Shown here: in pieces, positions 47,663 to 56,878 of the stretch
Layout of the letters: every line of letters starts with the position of its first letter
Position numbering within the stretch: the first letter of the stretch is position 1
NCBI GenBank assembly: GCA_022797535.1
Contig: JAAWKU010000004.1
Span: forward strand, 1-58,334
Direction of reading: 5' to 3'
From: Lachnospiraceae bacterium
GTDB lineage: Bacteria > Bacillota > Clostridia > Lachnospirales > Lachnospiraceae
Length of the DNA stretch: 58,334 bases
Program-made: the position numbers and the translations under genes
Notes under the pieces: model-generated
Seen by the model: the letters and a program-made list of their open reading frames with translations, nothing else
Told to the model about the DNA's origin: nothing
Database searches by the model: none

Positions 47663-48223
47663 TTACGTCATGGTCATCCCTCCGCCCTGCCCCTGCCGGA
47701 ATTCAGTAAGGGCCTGTTCATCGGGATATATGAGCTTTCCGTCCATGACCTCCAGCACCGCGAAATCATCCCTGTCGCAGATCAGCACCCGGTGCTGGTA
47801 GGGTTTTTGCATCTCCACATAGTCAAGGGCCTCCTGGGGGCTGTACAGCCACACCCCTGCGCTGTAGCGGCCGTCCGGCAGGAAGCTGTAGCCGGAGTAT
47901 TCCGGCTCGTTCCCTGCAAGATCCTTTGCCCCTACCGGGCGGACCTGGGAGAGCATCAGCTTCGCCTCGTCTGGCAAAAGCTCCGGCTTCAGCGTCCCCG
48001 TCACATCCTCCCGCCAGAACCGGCAGCTTTCCCCGTTTGAAAGGGATACCAGGAATACGCTCCGCCCCATGGGGTTCGGGTTCGCCCCGTTCCCTCCGGT
48101 GCAGAGGAAAAGCTGGCCCGGATGCTCCGGGGGCAGCGCTGCCCTGTTCAACACCACCACCTTCCCTTTCAGGGAGATGCCGTACCCGGTCTGGCCGCAG
48201 TCGCCTTTCGTGTATTCACGCAT
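47663..48223 (-). CDS. Hypothetical ICE protein
   Basis: MREYTKGDCGQTGYGISLKGKVVVLNRAALPPEHPGQLFLCTGG...; overlaps the upstream AbrB-like gene. Confidence 0.6.
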   Translation of the reverse strand: MREYTKGDCGQTGYGISLKGKVVVLNRAALPPEHPGQLFLCTGGNGANPNPMGRSVFLVSLSNGESCRFWREDVTGTLKPELLPDEAKLMLSQVRPVGAKDLAGNEPEYSGYSFLPDGRYSAGVWLYSPQEALDYVEMQKPYQHRVLICDRDDFAVLEVMDGKLIYPDEQALTEFRQGQGGGMTMT

Positions 48224-48506
48224 GATGCCGTGCCTCCTTTTTCTGCAGCATCCCGCTCAGTTCCGCAAGCATCTGGAGCTTCGTGCTGTCCGGCATGGTC
48301 TTTAACGCCGCATGCACATATGCCTCCACCGCCTCCGGCGACTGGTCTCCGGGTTCTATCACATCCACCCTGCGGACGGTCACTTTCCCGTCCGCGAGCC
48401 CAAGCCCCACGATGCCGCCGTATTCCAGGTTTGCCGCCTCCCGCAGCGCCTTGGGGATCAGCACCCTTCCCTTGCCGTCCATCAGCTTATAGATTGCATT
48501 GCCCAT
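48216..48506 (-). CDS. AbrB/MazE-type DNA-binding protein
   Basis: MGNAIYKLMDGKGRVLIPKALREAANLEYGGIVGLGLADGKVTVRRVD. Confidence 0.85.
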   Translation of the reverse strand: MGNAIYKLMDGKGRVLIPKALREAANLEYGGIVGLGLADGKVTVRRVDVIEPGDQSPEAVEAYVHAALKTMPDSTKLQMLAELSGMLQKKEARHHA

Positions 48507-48575
48507 AGTTCCCTCCTTCCTTTTCCTAGGCGGTTTCCATGATGCCATAGCCGCCCATCCTGCTAATACACACGG

Positions 48576-48653
48576 GAAGAATCGCCTTCAGGCGATTCTT
48601 CTGGAAATGGTCTGGATTTTCTTTGGCCGGGTATTTCCGGCCTTAGAAAATCC
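48576..48653. repeat. Two perfect/near-perfect intergenic hairpins
   Basis: GAAGAATCGCC-TTCA-GGCGATTCTTC and GGATTTTCT-TT-GGCCGG...CCGGCC-TT-AGAAAATCC. Confidence 0.75.
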
Positions 48654-48662
48654 CCATTTCCT

Positions 48663-49613
48663 TCACAGCCCGAACAGGCTCATCTGCCTAGGCTGCGCCC
48701 GTTCCCGTTCCTTGGGGTCATAGTTGGTGATCAGCACCTCCGGGAATTCACAGCCGCCGTCATAACGCTGTGCCAGGTTGTTGATGCGGGTGACTGCCGT
48801 GATGGTGTACCCTGCGTACAGGTCCCGTATAAAGCCGCAGTCATTGTAGCTGACCATCCATTTCCCCCTGCACCCCGCCAGCACGTCCCGCAGCCTTGCG
48901 TGGTCCTCTTTCCGGAACACCACCGCATAGTGCCCCTCCGTCTCATAATAGGGCGGGTCGCAGTAGAAAAAGGCGCCGTCCCGGTCGTACTGCTGGATCA
49001 GCGCCTCGAAGTCCTTGTTCTCCACCACCGTGTCCGCAAGCCTGCGGGATGCCTGCCAGATGGTGTCAAAGCATTTGCGCACGTCAAAGTTCTTGCAGCC
49101 GTAGGACGTGCAGCCGCTCCCGTAGCTGTACCGGATCAGCTTGAAGAACGCGGCCGCCCGCTTCACGTCCGTCACCTCCGCGTTCTCCATCAGGATCGCC
49201 CGTATTTCCTCAAAATCAGGCGCCGGCAAGGAAATCTGCGCCAGTTCCAGTTCTTCCGCCAGGAACGGGACGTCAAACTCCTGCTTGTCGAGGAACCTGC
49301 GGATGACGGTAAACTCGTCCCTGCTGTTCACCGGCAGGAAACCAAGTTCCCTTAAGAATGCCCATGTCCTGTCCTTCACGCAGCCGAACAGGTTGGCGAG
49401 GTTGGAGTTGTAGTCGTTATAGACCTCCATGCACCTGCCACTGGGCGGCCTGCCGAAGAGCACCCACCCGCCCCCGCCGAACACCTCGATATAGCGGTCA
49501 AAGTTTACGGGGAACATCGTATAAATCAGCTTCCGAAGGGCTTTCTTCCCGCCCACCCATGAGATAAAGCTGTCTATGCCGCACCACCTCCTTTCCTGCG
49601 GCGGCAGTTTCAC
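48663..49613 (-). CDS. DNA adenine methylase (Dam/D12-like)
   Basis: FISWVGGKKALRKLIYTMFPVNFDRYIEVFGGGGWVLF; GAFFYCDPPYYETEGHY. Confidence 0.95.
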   Translation of the reverse strand: MKLPPQERRWCGIDSFISWVGGKKALRKLIYTMFPVNFDRYIEVFGGGGWVLFGRPPSGRCMEVYNDYNSNLANLFGCVKDRTWAFLRELGFLPVNSRDEFTVIRRFLDKQEFDVPFLAEELELAQISLPAPDFEEIRAILMENAEVTDVKRAAAFFKLIRYSYGSGCTSYGCKNFDVRKCFDTIWQASRRLADTVVENKDFEALIQQYDRDGAFFYCDPPYYETEGHYAVVFRKEDHARLRDVLAGCRGKWMVSYNDCGFIRDLYAGYTITAVTRINNLAQRYDGGCEFPEVLITNYDPKERERAQPRQMSLFGL

Positions 49614-49981
49614 TGTCCCATTGAAATGCCCTGGCCGGATGTTTCTTCTCCCTGCATGATGGCAAGCTGTTCCCTGTCTGCCTGCCGGAACTCCACAGCC
49701 CCCATGCTTTCCCCTAAAAAACCCCAGTCATCCGGATAGTAGCTGCCGCCCTCATCAAGCGGGAACGGCTCCCTGCACAGGATGGTTCCCCAATGGTTTA
49801 CCAGCACAAAGGGCGCTATCTGTGCAAAGCTGCCATCCAGATTGTCCGAATCCCTCACGTCATAACAGAAAAGCCCTTCCGGTACCGTGTCCCTGTCAAG
49901 GCGGGCGTTGGTAAACAGCACTACCCTACCGTCTACCTCCGCCACTTCATAACTTTCTTTTACTGCGTCATAGAGCGCCAT
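49610..49981 (-). CDS. LPD28-like domain protein
   Basis: LDRDTVPEGLFCYDVRDSDNLDGSFAQIAPFVLVNHWGTILCREPFPL. Confidence 0.7.
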   Translation of the reverse strand: MALYDAVKESYEVAEVDGRVVLFTNARLDRDTVPEGLFCYDVRDSDNLDGSFAQIAPFVLVNHWGTILCREPFPLDEGGSYYPDDWGFLGESMGAVEFRQADREQLAIMQGEETSGQGISMGQ

Positions 49982-51225
49982 ATTCCCTCCCCGCTCACTG
50001 CATTGCCATTCTCCAGTTTCCCCCGCTGTTCCTGCCCCGTATATTCATGCACAAACTCCTGCCTGTTCCGGGAGATGGTGCCATAGGAGGTAAACACAAA
50101 ACCTGCCTGTTCTATCTGCCGCTCCCCATACCCCCGGAAGTCAAAACGGGAAAAGGCAGGGTCGCCCGTGTCGATTCCGGCGCTCTGCAGGACATACTCC
50201 CCGTATGCGTCTGGTGAGAGGATATCCGAGCCGAAATCATAACAGCCCAGGTTGGCGGCAAAATCCAGCGCCATATCCATGTCAAAACACTGCTCCAGTT
50301 TCAGCACGGCCTTATACTTCATGAGCATCAGGTCATCCGGTGCCTCCCGCCGCAGTTCCTGCAGGCGCCCTGCCAGGGTGTTCAGCTTCCCGATATCCTC
50401 GTCCCCTACCATCTGGTACTGGAATGCCGGGATGATGCTCTTGGTCTCTGCGATTCGGCAGGCATCAAAGGATTCCTCACCAATGGACAGGAGCGCCCAC
50501 TGGAGGGCTTTTTCATCCGCAGGCAGTTCCAGCCATATGCCGCTGTCCCCGTCCGGCGCATCGGCCTTTTCGATCCGCAGGGACAAAAGCCCGCTGTGGC
50601 TGTCCCCACAGGAGGGCAGGTGCTCCCCGTCATAAAATTCCCGGCGGGCGGCGGTACTGCTGCGGTACACATAGCCCCTGGGGGTGAATGCCCCGTGGTC
50701 ACTGTTCCGCAGTGCCTTCCCTACCTTTGCGGAGTCCAGCAGCTCCACCGCCCCATCCGACAGACTCTCAACTATGTCAAGCATGCCGCCTTCCATGCAC
50801 GCCCTCCCAAGGCTTGTGTCATTTGTCACACCGGGATGGTATTCATAATCATCCAGACCGGCGGAAAGATTGATCAGTTCCTTCAGGGTGATGGTTTCCT
50901 TCCCTGTTTCCTCCATGTGTAGCTTTACGGCTCCTTCAAAGGTCCCGACCTGCATCTCATCTATACGGCTTACGGCATATGCCAGCAGGTTTAGTTCCTC
51001 CAGGGCATTTTCTCCTGAAATGGGGTTGTCAAACAAGGCGCTCCACAGGAAGTCCGGCCAGTCGCCGGTATCTTCCAGCATATACCCGCCTCCCTCCGGC
51101 ACATGGGCACGCTGGAGGGCATCCCTGACCTCATAGGGAGTGGCCGGCAGTTCCAACACCGCCCCCTGGTAGCCCCGCAGGTTCTCATGGCCGTCTGCAT
51201 AGATATTGACCCGCATCCGCATCAT
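49960..51225 (-). CDS. ArdA-like antirestriction protein with two ArdA-like domains (copy 1, ORF B)
   Basis: RGYQGAVLELPATPYEVRDALQRA...ALEELNLLAYAVSRI...GYVYRS; a second unit begins GIWLELPADEKALQWALLSIG and ends RFDFRGYGERQIEQAGFVFTSYGTI. Confidence 0.75.
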   Translation of the reverse strand: MMRMRVNIYADGHENLRGYQGAVLELPATPYEVRDALQRAHVPEGGGYMLEDTGDWPDFLWSALFDNPISGENALEELNLLAYAVSRIDEMQVGTFEGAVKLHMEETGKETITLKELINLSAGLDDYEYHPGVTNDTSLGRACMEGGMLDIVESLSDGAVELLDSAKVGKALRNSDHGAFTPRGYVYRSSTAARREFYDGEHLPSCGDSHSGLLSLRIEKADAPDGDSGIWLELPADEKALQWALLSIGEESFDACRIAETKSIIPAFQYQMVGDEDIGKLNTLAGRLQELRREAPDDLMLMKYKAVLKLEQCFDMDMALDFAANLGCYDFGSDILSPDAYGEYVLQSAGIDTGDPAFSRFDFRGYGERQIEQAGFVFTSYGTISRNRQEFVHEYTGQEQRGKLENGNAVSGEGIWRSMTQ

Positions 51226-52859
51226 CCGTTCCCTCCCATCCTCATCCCCTGTCCCTGGGTCTGCCACTGTTTCAGATCCTGTTCCGTCTTGATAAAGAAA
51301 TCATCCCCGGAATGCCAGAAACTGACGCAGAGTTCTCCTTCTTCTGTCTTGATCTCCCGCTGCTCAAAGCCTTCCCCCCAGCCATCGGATTCCTGACCGT
51401 GCCATTCCTCCGTCAGACCTGCCAGTTCCTGGGGCGACAGGGGGCCGTGGCTTTTTACCTCCAGCACGCCCCACAGCTTCCCGTTCCACAGCTCTACCGT
51501 AGGGTTCATGCTGAACACCTTCCGTTTCAGCAGACGGTTGTGCAGGTAGACAGCAAGCCCTCTTTCCCCTTCTTCCTTCAGGTGTTCCTGCCCGATTTTC
51601 TCCAATATTTGGTTCTCATACTGGCACAGTTCCCCGGATTCCATTTCCATGGACTGATCCGAGATGCCGCCCCAATCCTCGTCATAAGGGTACAGCAGGC
51701 CGCTCAAGGGGCTGAACAGCTTCAGTTCCTCCAGTTCTTCCGTAAGCTGTGCGATTGGGCGATCCCTGCGCAGCACCATCCCATACCCTGTCTGCACAAC
51801 GCCCTCTTTCCTCATCTGGCCTTCCCCAAGTTTCCCATAATCCAGGTACGGCTGTACATCCTCATGGATGTGGATCTGTGCATTTTCCAGATAATAATGC
51901 CCATAATCCACGGCGGTCCGGATATCTTCCGGCAGTACCGTATACTGCTCCAGCTCTGCAATCACCCTCATGGCTTCTGCCATATCCTTTGGTACCTCTG
52001 CCTCCAGGGCTGCAAACAGCTTTCCCCTTTCCTTCTCATCTCTCAGGATGCCTTTTTCCGCCAGCATCCCTGAAAGCCCGTTCATTTCCCTGATGTCCCC
52101 GGAAAACGGCAGGAAATCCTCCAGCTCCCGAACAGGGCAGGTGATGCCTAATACTTTGCACTCATCCAGCCCATCTACCCCCAGGTTCTTCACCGCCAGC
52201 GCGAGCCTTTCCTCAGAAGCCGGGAGGGATACCGGGTAGGAGTGGTAATGTCCCGCCGCGTAAAAAGGGGAATGCAGCGATGCCTGGATGACGCACGATC
52301 TGTCATATCCAGGTGTCGGAAGGTATTTCCCGTCATAGACCTGTTCCAGCGGCTCCCCCGTCCGGATTACATAGCTGTAACCCGTAAAGCGCCCCACATT
52401 GTTTCTGGTATATTCCCTCCCTGCCGCACCGTAGTCAATAAAAGGCGCAAGCCGCTTCGGCACTTCCTCCTTCCCCAGCAGGTGCCTCCCCAATGCCTCA
52501 TGGCCTGTGACGCCATCGAAGAGCCTGAACTTGTCCATGTTGCAGGACAGGTTCACGATCTCCGCCATGGAATTCGGACTCTCGATATCCAGCGCCGCCT
52601 GGAATACAGCCTTTTCCCTTTCTGTCATCCCTTCCATATGCCGGTCCAAAAACTCCAGTTCCCGTATGCCCTGTCCCGGCTGGAGCGGCATCCCCTTCAG
52701 ATGTGCCTTTAAGCCCTCCAGCGTCCCGGTGACATCCTCGATTATAACTGTGCCCTCGTCACCGTTCTTCATGGCGGCCCGCCTTTCCTGCTTCCCCAGG
52801 GGGAATGCCAGCCATTGGCCGTCCGGTGCGGCGCTGCCGCTCAAATATACCCTTGTCAT
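51222..52859 (-). CDS. ArdA-like multi-domain protein plus C-terminal 'SPLSG' domain (copy 1, ORF A)
   Basis: YPVSLPASEERLALAVKNLG...REMNGLSGMLAEKG...YLDYGKLGEGQMRKEGVVQTGYGMVL; ATGA overlap with the next gene. Confidence 0.7.
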   Translation of the reverse strand: MTRVYLSGSAAPDGQWLAFPLGKQERRAAMKNGDEGTVIIEDVTGTLEGLKAHLKGMPLQPGQGIRELEFLDRHMEGMTEREKAVFQAALDIESPNSMAEIVNLSCNMDKFRLFDGVTGHEALGRHLLGKEEVPKRLAPFIDYGAAGREYTRNNVGRFTGYSYVIRTGEPLEQVYDGKYLPTPGYDRSCVIQASLHSPFYAAGHYHSYPVSLPASEERLALAVKNLGVDGLDECKVLGITCPVRELEDFLPFSGDIREMNGLSGMLAEKGILRDEKERGKLFAALEAEVPKDMAEAMRVIAELEQYTVLPEDIRTAVDYGHYYLENAQIHIHEDVQPYLDYGKLGEGQMRKEGVVQTGYGMVLRRDRPIAQLTEELEELKLFSPLSGLLYPYDEDWGGISDQSMEMESGELCQYENQILEKIGQEHLKEEGERGLAVYLHNRLLKRKVFSMNPTVELWNGKLWGVLEVKSHGPLSPQELAGLTEEWHGQESDGWGEGFEQREIKTEEGELCVSFWHSGDDFFIKTEQDLKQWQTQGQGMRMGGNG

Positions 52860-53539
52860 CCTCTGCTCCTTTCTTCCTCCAATACCTCTGCCCCATACCG
52901 CCGGACCAGGAACGCCGTGACGACTGTCCGAAATGTCCCATCGCTGATCAGTTCCGGGTCGGTAAGCTCCGACAGGCTCAGACGGTTGGTCCCCTTGTAC
53001 AGGTCCTTTGCGCAGTGGAACACCACATAGCCGTCCAGCCCGATGCCCCGGATGCTGACGGCGGAAAAGTCAATCAGATCCGAATGCACCGCGCCCTCCG
53101 CCATCCCCCACAGCGCATGGTCTGCCGTCAGCAGGTAGAGGGCGGCGCACATGGCCTCCCTGTCAGGGACATCCGCCTGCGCCTTCCACTGGCGCCGGAA
53201 CCGCTCTTTGTGTCCCCCGTCCCGGAACGCGCTCCCGGTGCTGCCCTCCAGGCGCGACACGCGGTCTGTAAACGGGCCGAACCCCACCTCCCCGGTAAAC
53301 CGTCCCAGGAGGCTTGCGAAGTCCCCGCATCCGCCTCCAACGCTTCCACAGGGGCTGCCCCCGCCGGGCGGCTCGCAGTCCCCCCGCCCCTCTGTCTGCC
53401 CGCCGCAGCATCCATGCGCCTTTGTCATTTCCAGCCTGCTCACGGACATCCCGGCTTTCCTGGGCTTAAATCCCGGAACCTGCTGCATCTGCGCCTCCAT
53501 CCCTGCAAGCGGCATGCCGTTCATAAATTTAGATGCCAT
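52856..53539 (-). CDS. DUF6075-like protein
   Basis: MCAALYLLTADHALWGMAEGAVHSDLIDFSAVSIRGIGLDGYVVFHCAKDLYKGTNRLSLSELTDPELISDGTFRTVVTAFLVRRYG. Confidence 0.7.
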   Translation of the reverse strand: MASKFMNGMPLAGMEAQMQQVPGFKPRKAGMSVSRLEMTKAHGCCGGQTEGRGDCEPPGGGSPCGSVGGGCGDFASLLGRFTGEVGFGPFTDRVSRLEGSTGSAFRDGGHKERFRRQWKAQADVPDREAMCAALYLLTADHALWGMAEGAVHSDLIDFSAVSIRGIGLDGYVVFHCAKDLYKGTNRLSLSELTDPELISDGTFRTVVTAFLVRRYGAEVLEEERSRG

Positions 53540-53741
53540 ATCTCCCTTTCCTTTCTGTCTTTCCAGCCTGTCTGCCGCAGATGCAGAAACGGCCAGTCTC
53601 CCGGAATATCCGAAAACCCGGTCGCCTTCCGCAGCAGTGCTGTAATGCGGTGATCCCCTCCCCGCAGTTTTACCCCATGCCCATGGCCTGTGTACCGCCT
53701 GTTGCCCGCTGCACACCTGCCTCGCCAAGTATCTCCTACCC

Positions 53742-54191
53742 CTACGTGATGCCCTTCAATTCCTGCTCCGTCTTGATGCTGGAACGCCTTGTATCCATGT
53801 AGTCCACATACAGGCTGCACCCCTCGTCACTATCCACGGCTTCCTGGGAGAACGACTCTCCCCACCCGTCCGTCATCTGTCCATGCCATTCGTCCTTTAA
53901 TGTTTCCAGTTCCCCGTCCGAAACCACGCCATGGCATTTTACTGTCAGCACGCTCCATATGCCGTGCGACCATACCTCCACGCCCGGATGCATGCTTATG
54001 ATGCGCTCCCTTAAGGACAGGGGCTGTAAATATTCCGCAAGCCCCCTTTCACTCTGCCGTATTTCGTCTTTATCCAAGGCATTCTGTATCTCACGCTTAT
54101 ACCCGGATAAAACAATCCTGTTCAGCGCCCTGCTATAATCCTCCGAATCATAAAAACGCCCGCTCAAAGGACTGTATAGCTTGATTTCCAC
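53742..54191 (-). CDS. Stand-alone version of the C-terminal 'SPLSG' domain of the ArdA-like proteins
   Basis: IKLYSPLSGRFYDSEDYSRAL...GVEVWSHGIWSVLTVKCHGVVSDGELETLKDEWHGQMTDGWGESFSQEAVDSDE; collinear with 51222-52859 C-terminus. Confidence 0.7.
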   Translation of the reverse strand: MEIKLYSPLSGRFYDSEDYSRALNRIVLSGYKREIQNALDKDEIRQSERGLAEYLQPLSLRERIISMHPGVEVWSHGIWSVLTVKCHGVVSDGELETLKDEWHGQMTDGWGESFSQEAVDSDEGCSLYVDYMDTRRSSIKTEQELKGIT

Positions 54192-54277
54192 AATGTCTTT
54201 TTCCGCGCTTTCCTTTTCCTGCCTCCGATCTGTCCGCAGATTTTATAGTCTGCAGCCGCCTGCCCCCCTGATTCTCC

Positions 54278-55162
54278 CTATTCATTCTCCTGCATCCAGC
54301 CGTCAAAATCTTCCAGGCTCATCTGTCCCTCTATCTGCCCATCCTCCATCCACCAGGAGAACACATCCCCCGCCGTTTTCCACTTTGTGGGTATCCCCGC
54401 CGCGTGGATCACGTCTAGCATCCTCCCGAATGCCTGGGTATATGCCTGCCTGTATGTGGGGAACAGGCCGAATTCCATCCACCTGCGTTTCCCCGCCATC
54501 GGGCAGCCTATGCAGCCCACACGGTGGAATCCCATGTCATAGAGCGGGTTCATGGGGAGCCTTTCGCTGCGGATATACTCCCATACGTCCCTGTCCGTCC
54601 AGTCCACGATGGGGTTGCAAATCCTCTTTCCCTTCAGTTCGCAGCATTCGAACATCTGCCTATTCTCGTCATTGTCGTTGTTCAGGATAATCTTTTTATC
54701 CCGGTTATAGGTGAAATTCTCATACACCCCCCGGCTTTTCCTGCGTCTGGCGCTCTCCGCCCAGCGGACGCCGGTGGTGATAAAACGGTCCCTGCAGTAA
54801 GATTCCTTCAGCACCTGGCAGCAGTATCTCTGCAGCCTTGTGGGCGGGAATTTCTTTATGGGGATCAGCGTCCACATCGTCACTCGCTGTCCCTTGTAGG
54901 CCGGATAATTCACCCTGCATGTGACTCCCTGTTCCTCCAGTTTCCGGAAAGTCTCCCGCACATAGTAGATGGTAGGGGGCGCGTCCGCCGTGGTGAGGTT
55001 GTGCTGTACCTCATAAGGGATGCCCGCCCTCCTTACGATCTCCCGGCAAACGGCGCTGTCCTTGCCCCCGCTGTCCGTCACCATCAGGGGGCTTTCATAC
55101 AGGCGCAGCGACATCTCCGATGCCATTTTTACCCTTTCGATTGCTTTCTGTTCTAAATCCAT
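54278..55162 (-). CDS. PAPS-reductase-family (N-type ATP pyrophosphatase) protein
   Basis: LMVTDSGGKDSAVCREIVRRAG; CNPIVDWTDRDVWEYIRSERLPMNPLYDMGFHRVGCIGCPMAGKRRWMEF. Confidence 0.88.
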   Translation of the reverse strand: MDLEQKAIERVKMASEMSLRLYESPLMVTDSGGKDSAVCREIVRRAGIPYEVQHNLTTADAPPTIYYVRETFRKLEEQGVTCRVNYPAYKGQRVTMWTLIPIKKFPPTRLQRYCCQVLKESYCRDRFITTGVRWAESARRRKSRGVYENFTYNRDKKIILNNDNDENRQMFECCELKGKRICNPIVDWTDRDVWEYIRSERLPMNPLYDMGFHRVGCIGCPMAGKRRWMEFGLFPTYRQAYTQAFGRMLDVIHAAGIPTKWKTAGDVFSWWMEDGQIEGQMSLEDFDGWMQENE

Positions 55163-55270
55163 CCAAAAGGGAGTCAGATATCTTTTCCCTGGCCAGGACT
55201 CCGCCTCCTTCCTTCTGGTTTATTCCCGCAGGCAATGGGTCAAGCAGCGTGCCTGCACAGGCTGGGCAGA

Positions 55271-55298
55271 AAAAAAGCACCGGAAACATGCCGGTGCC
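55271..55298 (-). terminator. Rho-independent terminator-like hairpin
   Basis: Minus strand GCACCGGCATGTTTCCGGTGCTTTTTTT. Confidence 0.7.
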
Positions 55299-55329
55299 CC
55301 TCAATGCCCGTATTCATTTTTATACCCAT

Positions 55330-55511
55330 CTGCGCGCTGCGGCGCGCACTTAAATCAATAGTTGAATACGCATTTTTATTCAACCTTATACCTCATGTGC
55401 GCTTCAGCGCACACTTAAATCAATAGTTGAATATGCATTTTATTCAACCTTCCAGACATGCCGCCTGCGGCGGCACAAAATGAGAAGAATTGCTTCTTTT
55501 GCAATTCTTCC
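55330..55511. repeat. Three tandem hairpin-linker-hairpin units
   Basis: Units near 55330-55386, 55395-55449 and 55456-55511; first two share ACTTAAATCAATAGTTGAATA(C/T)GCATTTT...ATTCAACCTT. Confidence 0.8.
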
Positions 55512-55655
55512 TCCGTACTGATAAACAGCCCGCTCCCCCTCTCCATATTCCCAAAGTCTACATACACTTCCCTCGCTCCCCGGCGGACAGGCATACAGCG
55601 GGGCATTAAACTTAAAACATTTCCTTAACTGCCTCATAGAGTGCCATATGCCATT
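55420..55655 (-). pseudogene. Remnant fusing an LPD28-like start with an ArdA-partner C-terminal tail
   Basis: MALYEAVKEMF(stop) resembles MALYDAVKESYEVAEV of 49610-49981; a downstream frame reads VYVDFGNMERGSGLFISTEEELQK, like CSLYVDYMDTRRSSIKTEQELK. Confidence 0.6.
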
Positions 55656-56878
55656 CCTTCCCCACACGCTGCACTTCTGTGTCCCTGCCCCATATACTCT
55701 TGCGCAATCTCCTGCCCGCTGCGGGAAATGGCTCCATAGGGGGTATATACATAACCGGCCTTGAATAGCTGCCTCTTTCCATATTCCTTGAAATTAAAAT
55801 GGGAAAAGGCTGGATCCTGCGTATCAATTCCGGCGCTCTTCAGAACAGATTCCCCATACGCATCCAAAGCGACCACATCAGGATTAAAATTATAACGGTC
55901 CAGATGTACGGCAATATCCAGCATCCTGTCCAATTCAGGATATTGCTCCAGTTCCAGTGCTGCTTTATATTTCATGAGCACCAGCCTGCTTTGCGGATCC
56001 TGCTGTATCTCTTTCAAATATTCAGCCAGCATGTTCAATTTCCTGATATCCTCTTTCCTGCCAAATCTGCGCCGGAATGCAGGGATGATACTGTTTACAT
56101 CCACAATCCTGCAGGCTGCAAGAGATTCCGCCCCTATGGATAGTAAAGCACCCTGAATAGTTTCTTCACCTGCTGGCAGTTCCAGCCATACCCTGCTGTT
56201 TCTGTCTGGTGCATCGGCTTTTTCTATCCACAAGGACAAAAGGCCGCTGTGGCTTTCCCCGCAAGCCGGCAGACGTTCACCATCATAGAGTTCACGGCCG
56301 GTATTTGCATTGCGGTATACATATCCATGGGCAGTGAACACTCCATGGTCGCTGTGCCGCAGCATTCTGCCGACTTTTCCGGGATCAAGCAGACTTGCAA
56401 CGTTATCAGGCAGGTTCACCAGAAACTCCAGCAGGCTTCCTTGAATACAGGCATGTCCCAGACTTATGTCATTTACCACACCTGGATAAAATGCATAATC
56501 ATCCAGACCACAGGCAAGATTTATCAGTTCTTTCAACTTGGCGGAGCCACCCCCCTTTTCCTCCAGTAAAAGTTGTACCGCGCCTTCATAAACCGTAAGT
56601 TGTAGTTCATCCATCTGCCCTACGATATCCGCCAGCAGGTTCATTTCCCCCAGAACATTTACGCCGGCAGGATTGCCTGTTTCCCATATGGCATACCAAA
56701 GAAAAGACGGCCATTCACCGATACCCTCCAGTTCATACCCGCCGCCCTCGGGCACATGGGCGCGCTGGAGAGCATCTTCAATCTCATATGGGGTAGCTGG
56801 CAGTTCCAGCACTGCCCCCTCGTATTCCCGGTTCCCGCTATAGCCGTCCGCTATGACATTAACCTTCCTGCGTTTCAT
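55634..56878 (-). CDS. ArdA-like two-domain antirestriction protein (copy 2, ORF B)
   Basis: REYEGAVLELPATPYEIEDALQRAHVPEGGGYELEGIGEWPSFLWYAIWE; collinear paralogue of 49960-51225. Confidence 0.75.
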   Translation of the reverse strand: MKRRKVNVIADGYSGNREYEGAVLELPATPYEIEDALQRAHVPEGGGYELEGIGEWPSFLWYAIWETGNPAGVNVLGEMNLLADIVGQMDELQLTVYEGAVQLLLEEKGGGSAKLKELINLACGLDDYAFYPGVVNDISLGHACIQGSLLEFLVNLPDNVASLLDPGKVGRMLRHSDHGVFTAHGYVYRNANTGRELYDGERLPACGESHSGLLSLWIEKADAPDRNSRVWLELPAGEETIQGALLSIGAESLAACRIVDVNSIIPAFRRRFGRKEDIRKLNMLAEYLKEIQQDPQSRLVLMKYKAALELEQYPELDRMLDIAVHLDRYNFNPDVVALDAYGESVLKSAGIDTQDPAFSHFNFKEYGKRQLFKAGYVYTPYGAISRSGQEIAQEYMGQGHRSAACGEGMAYGTL

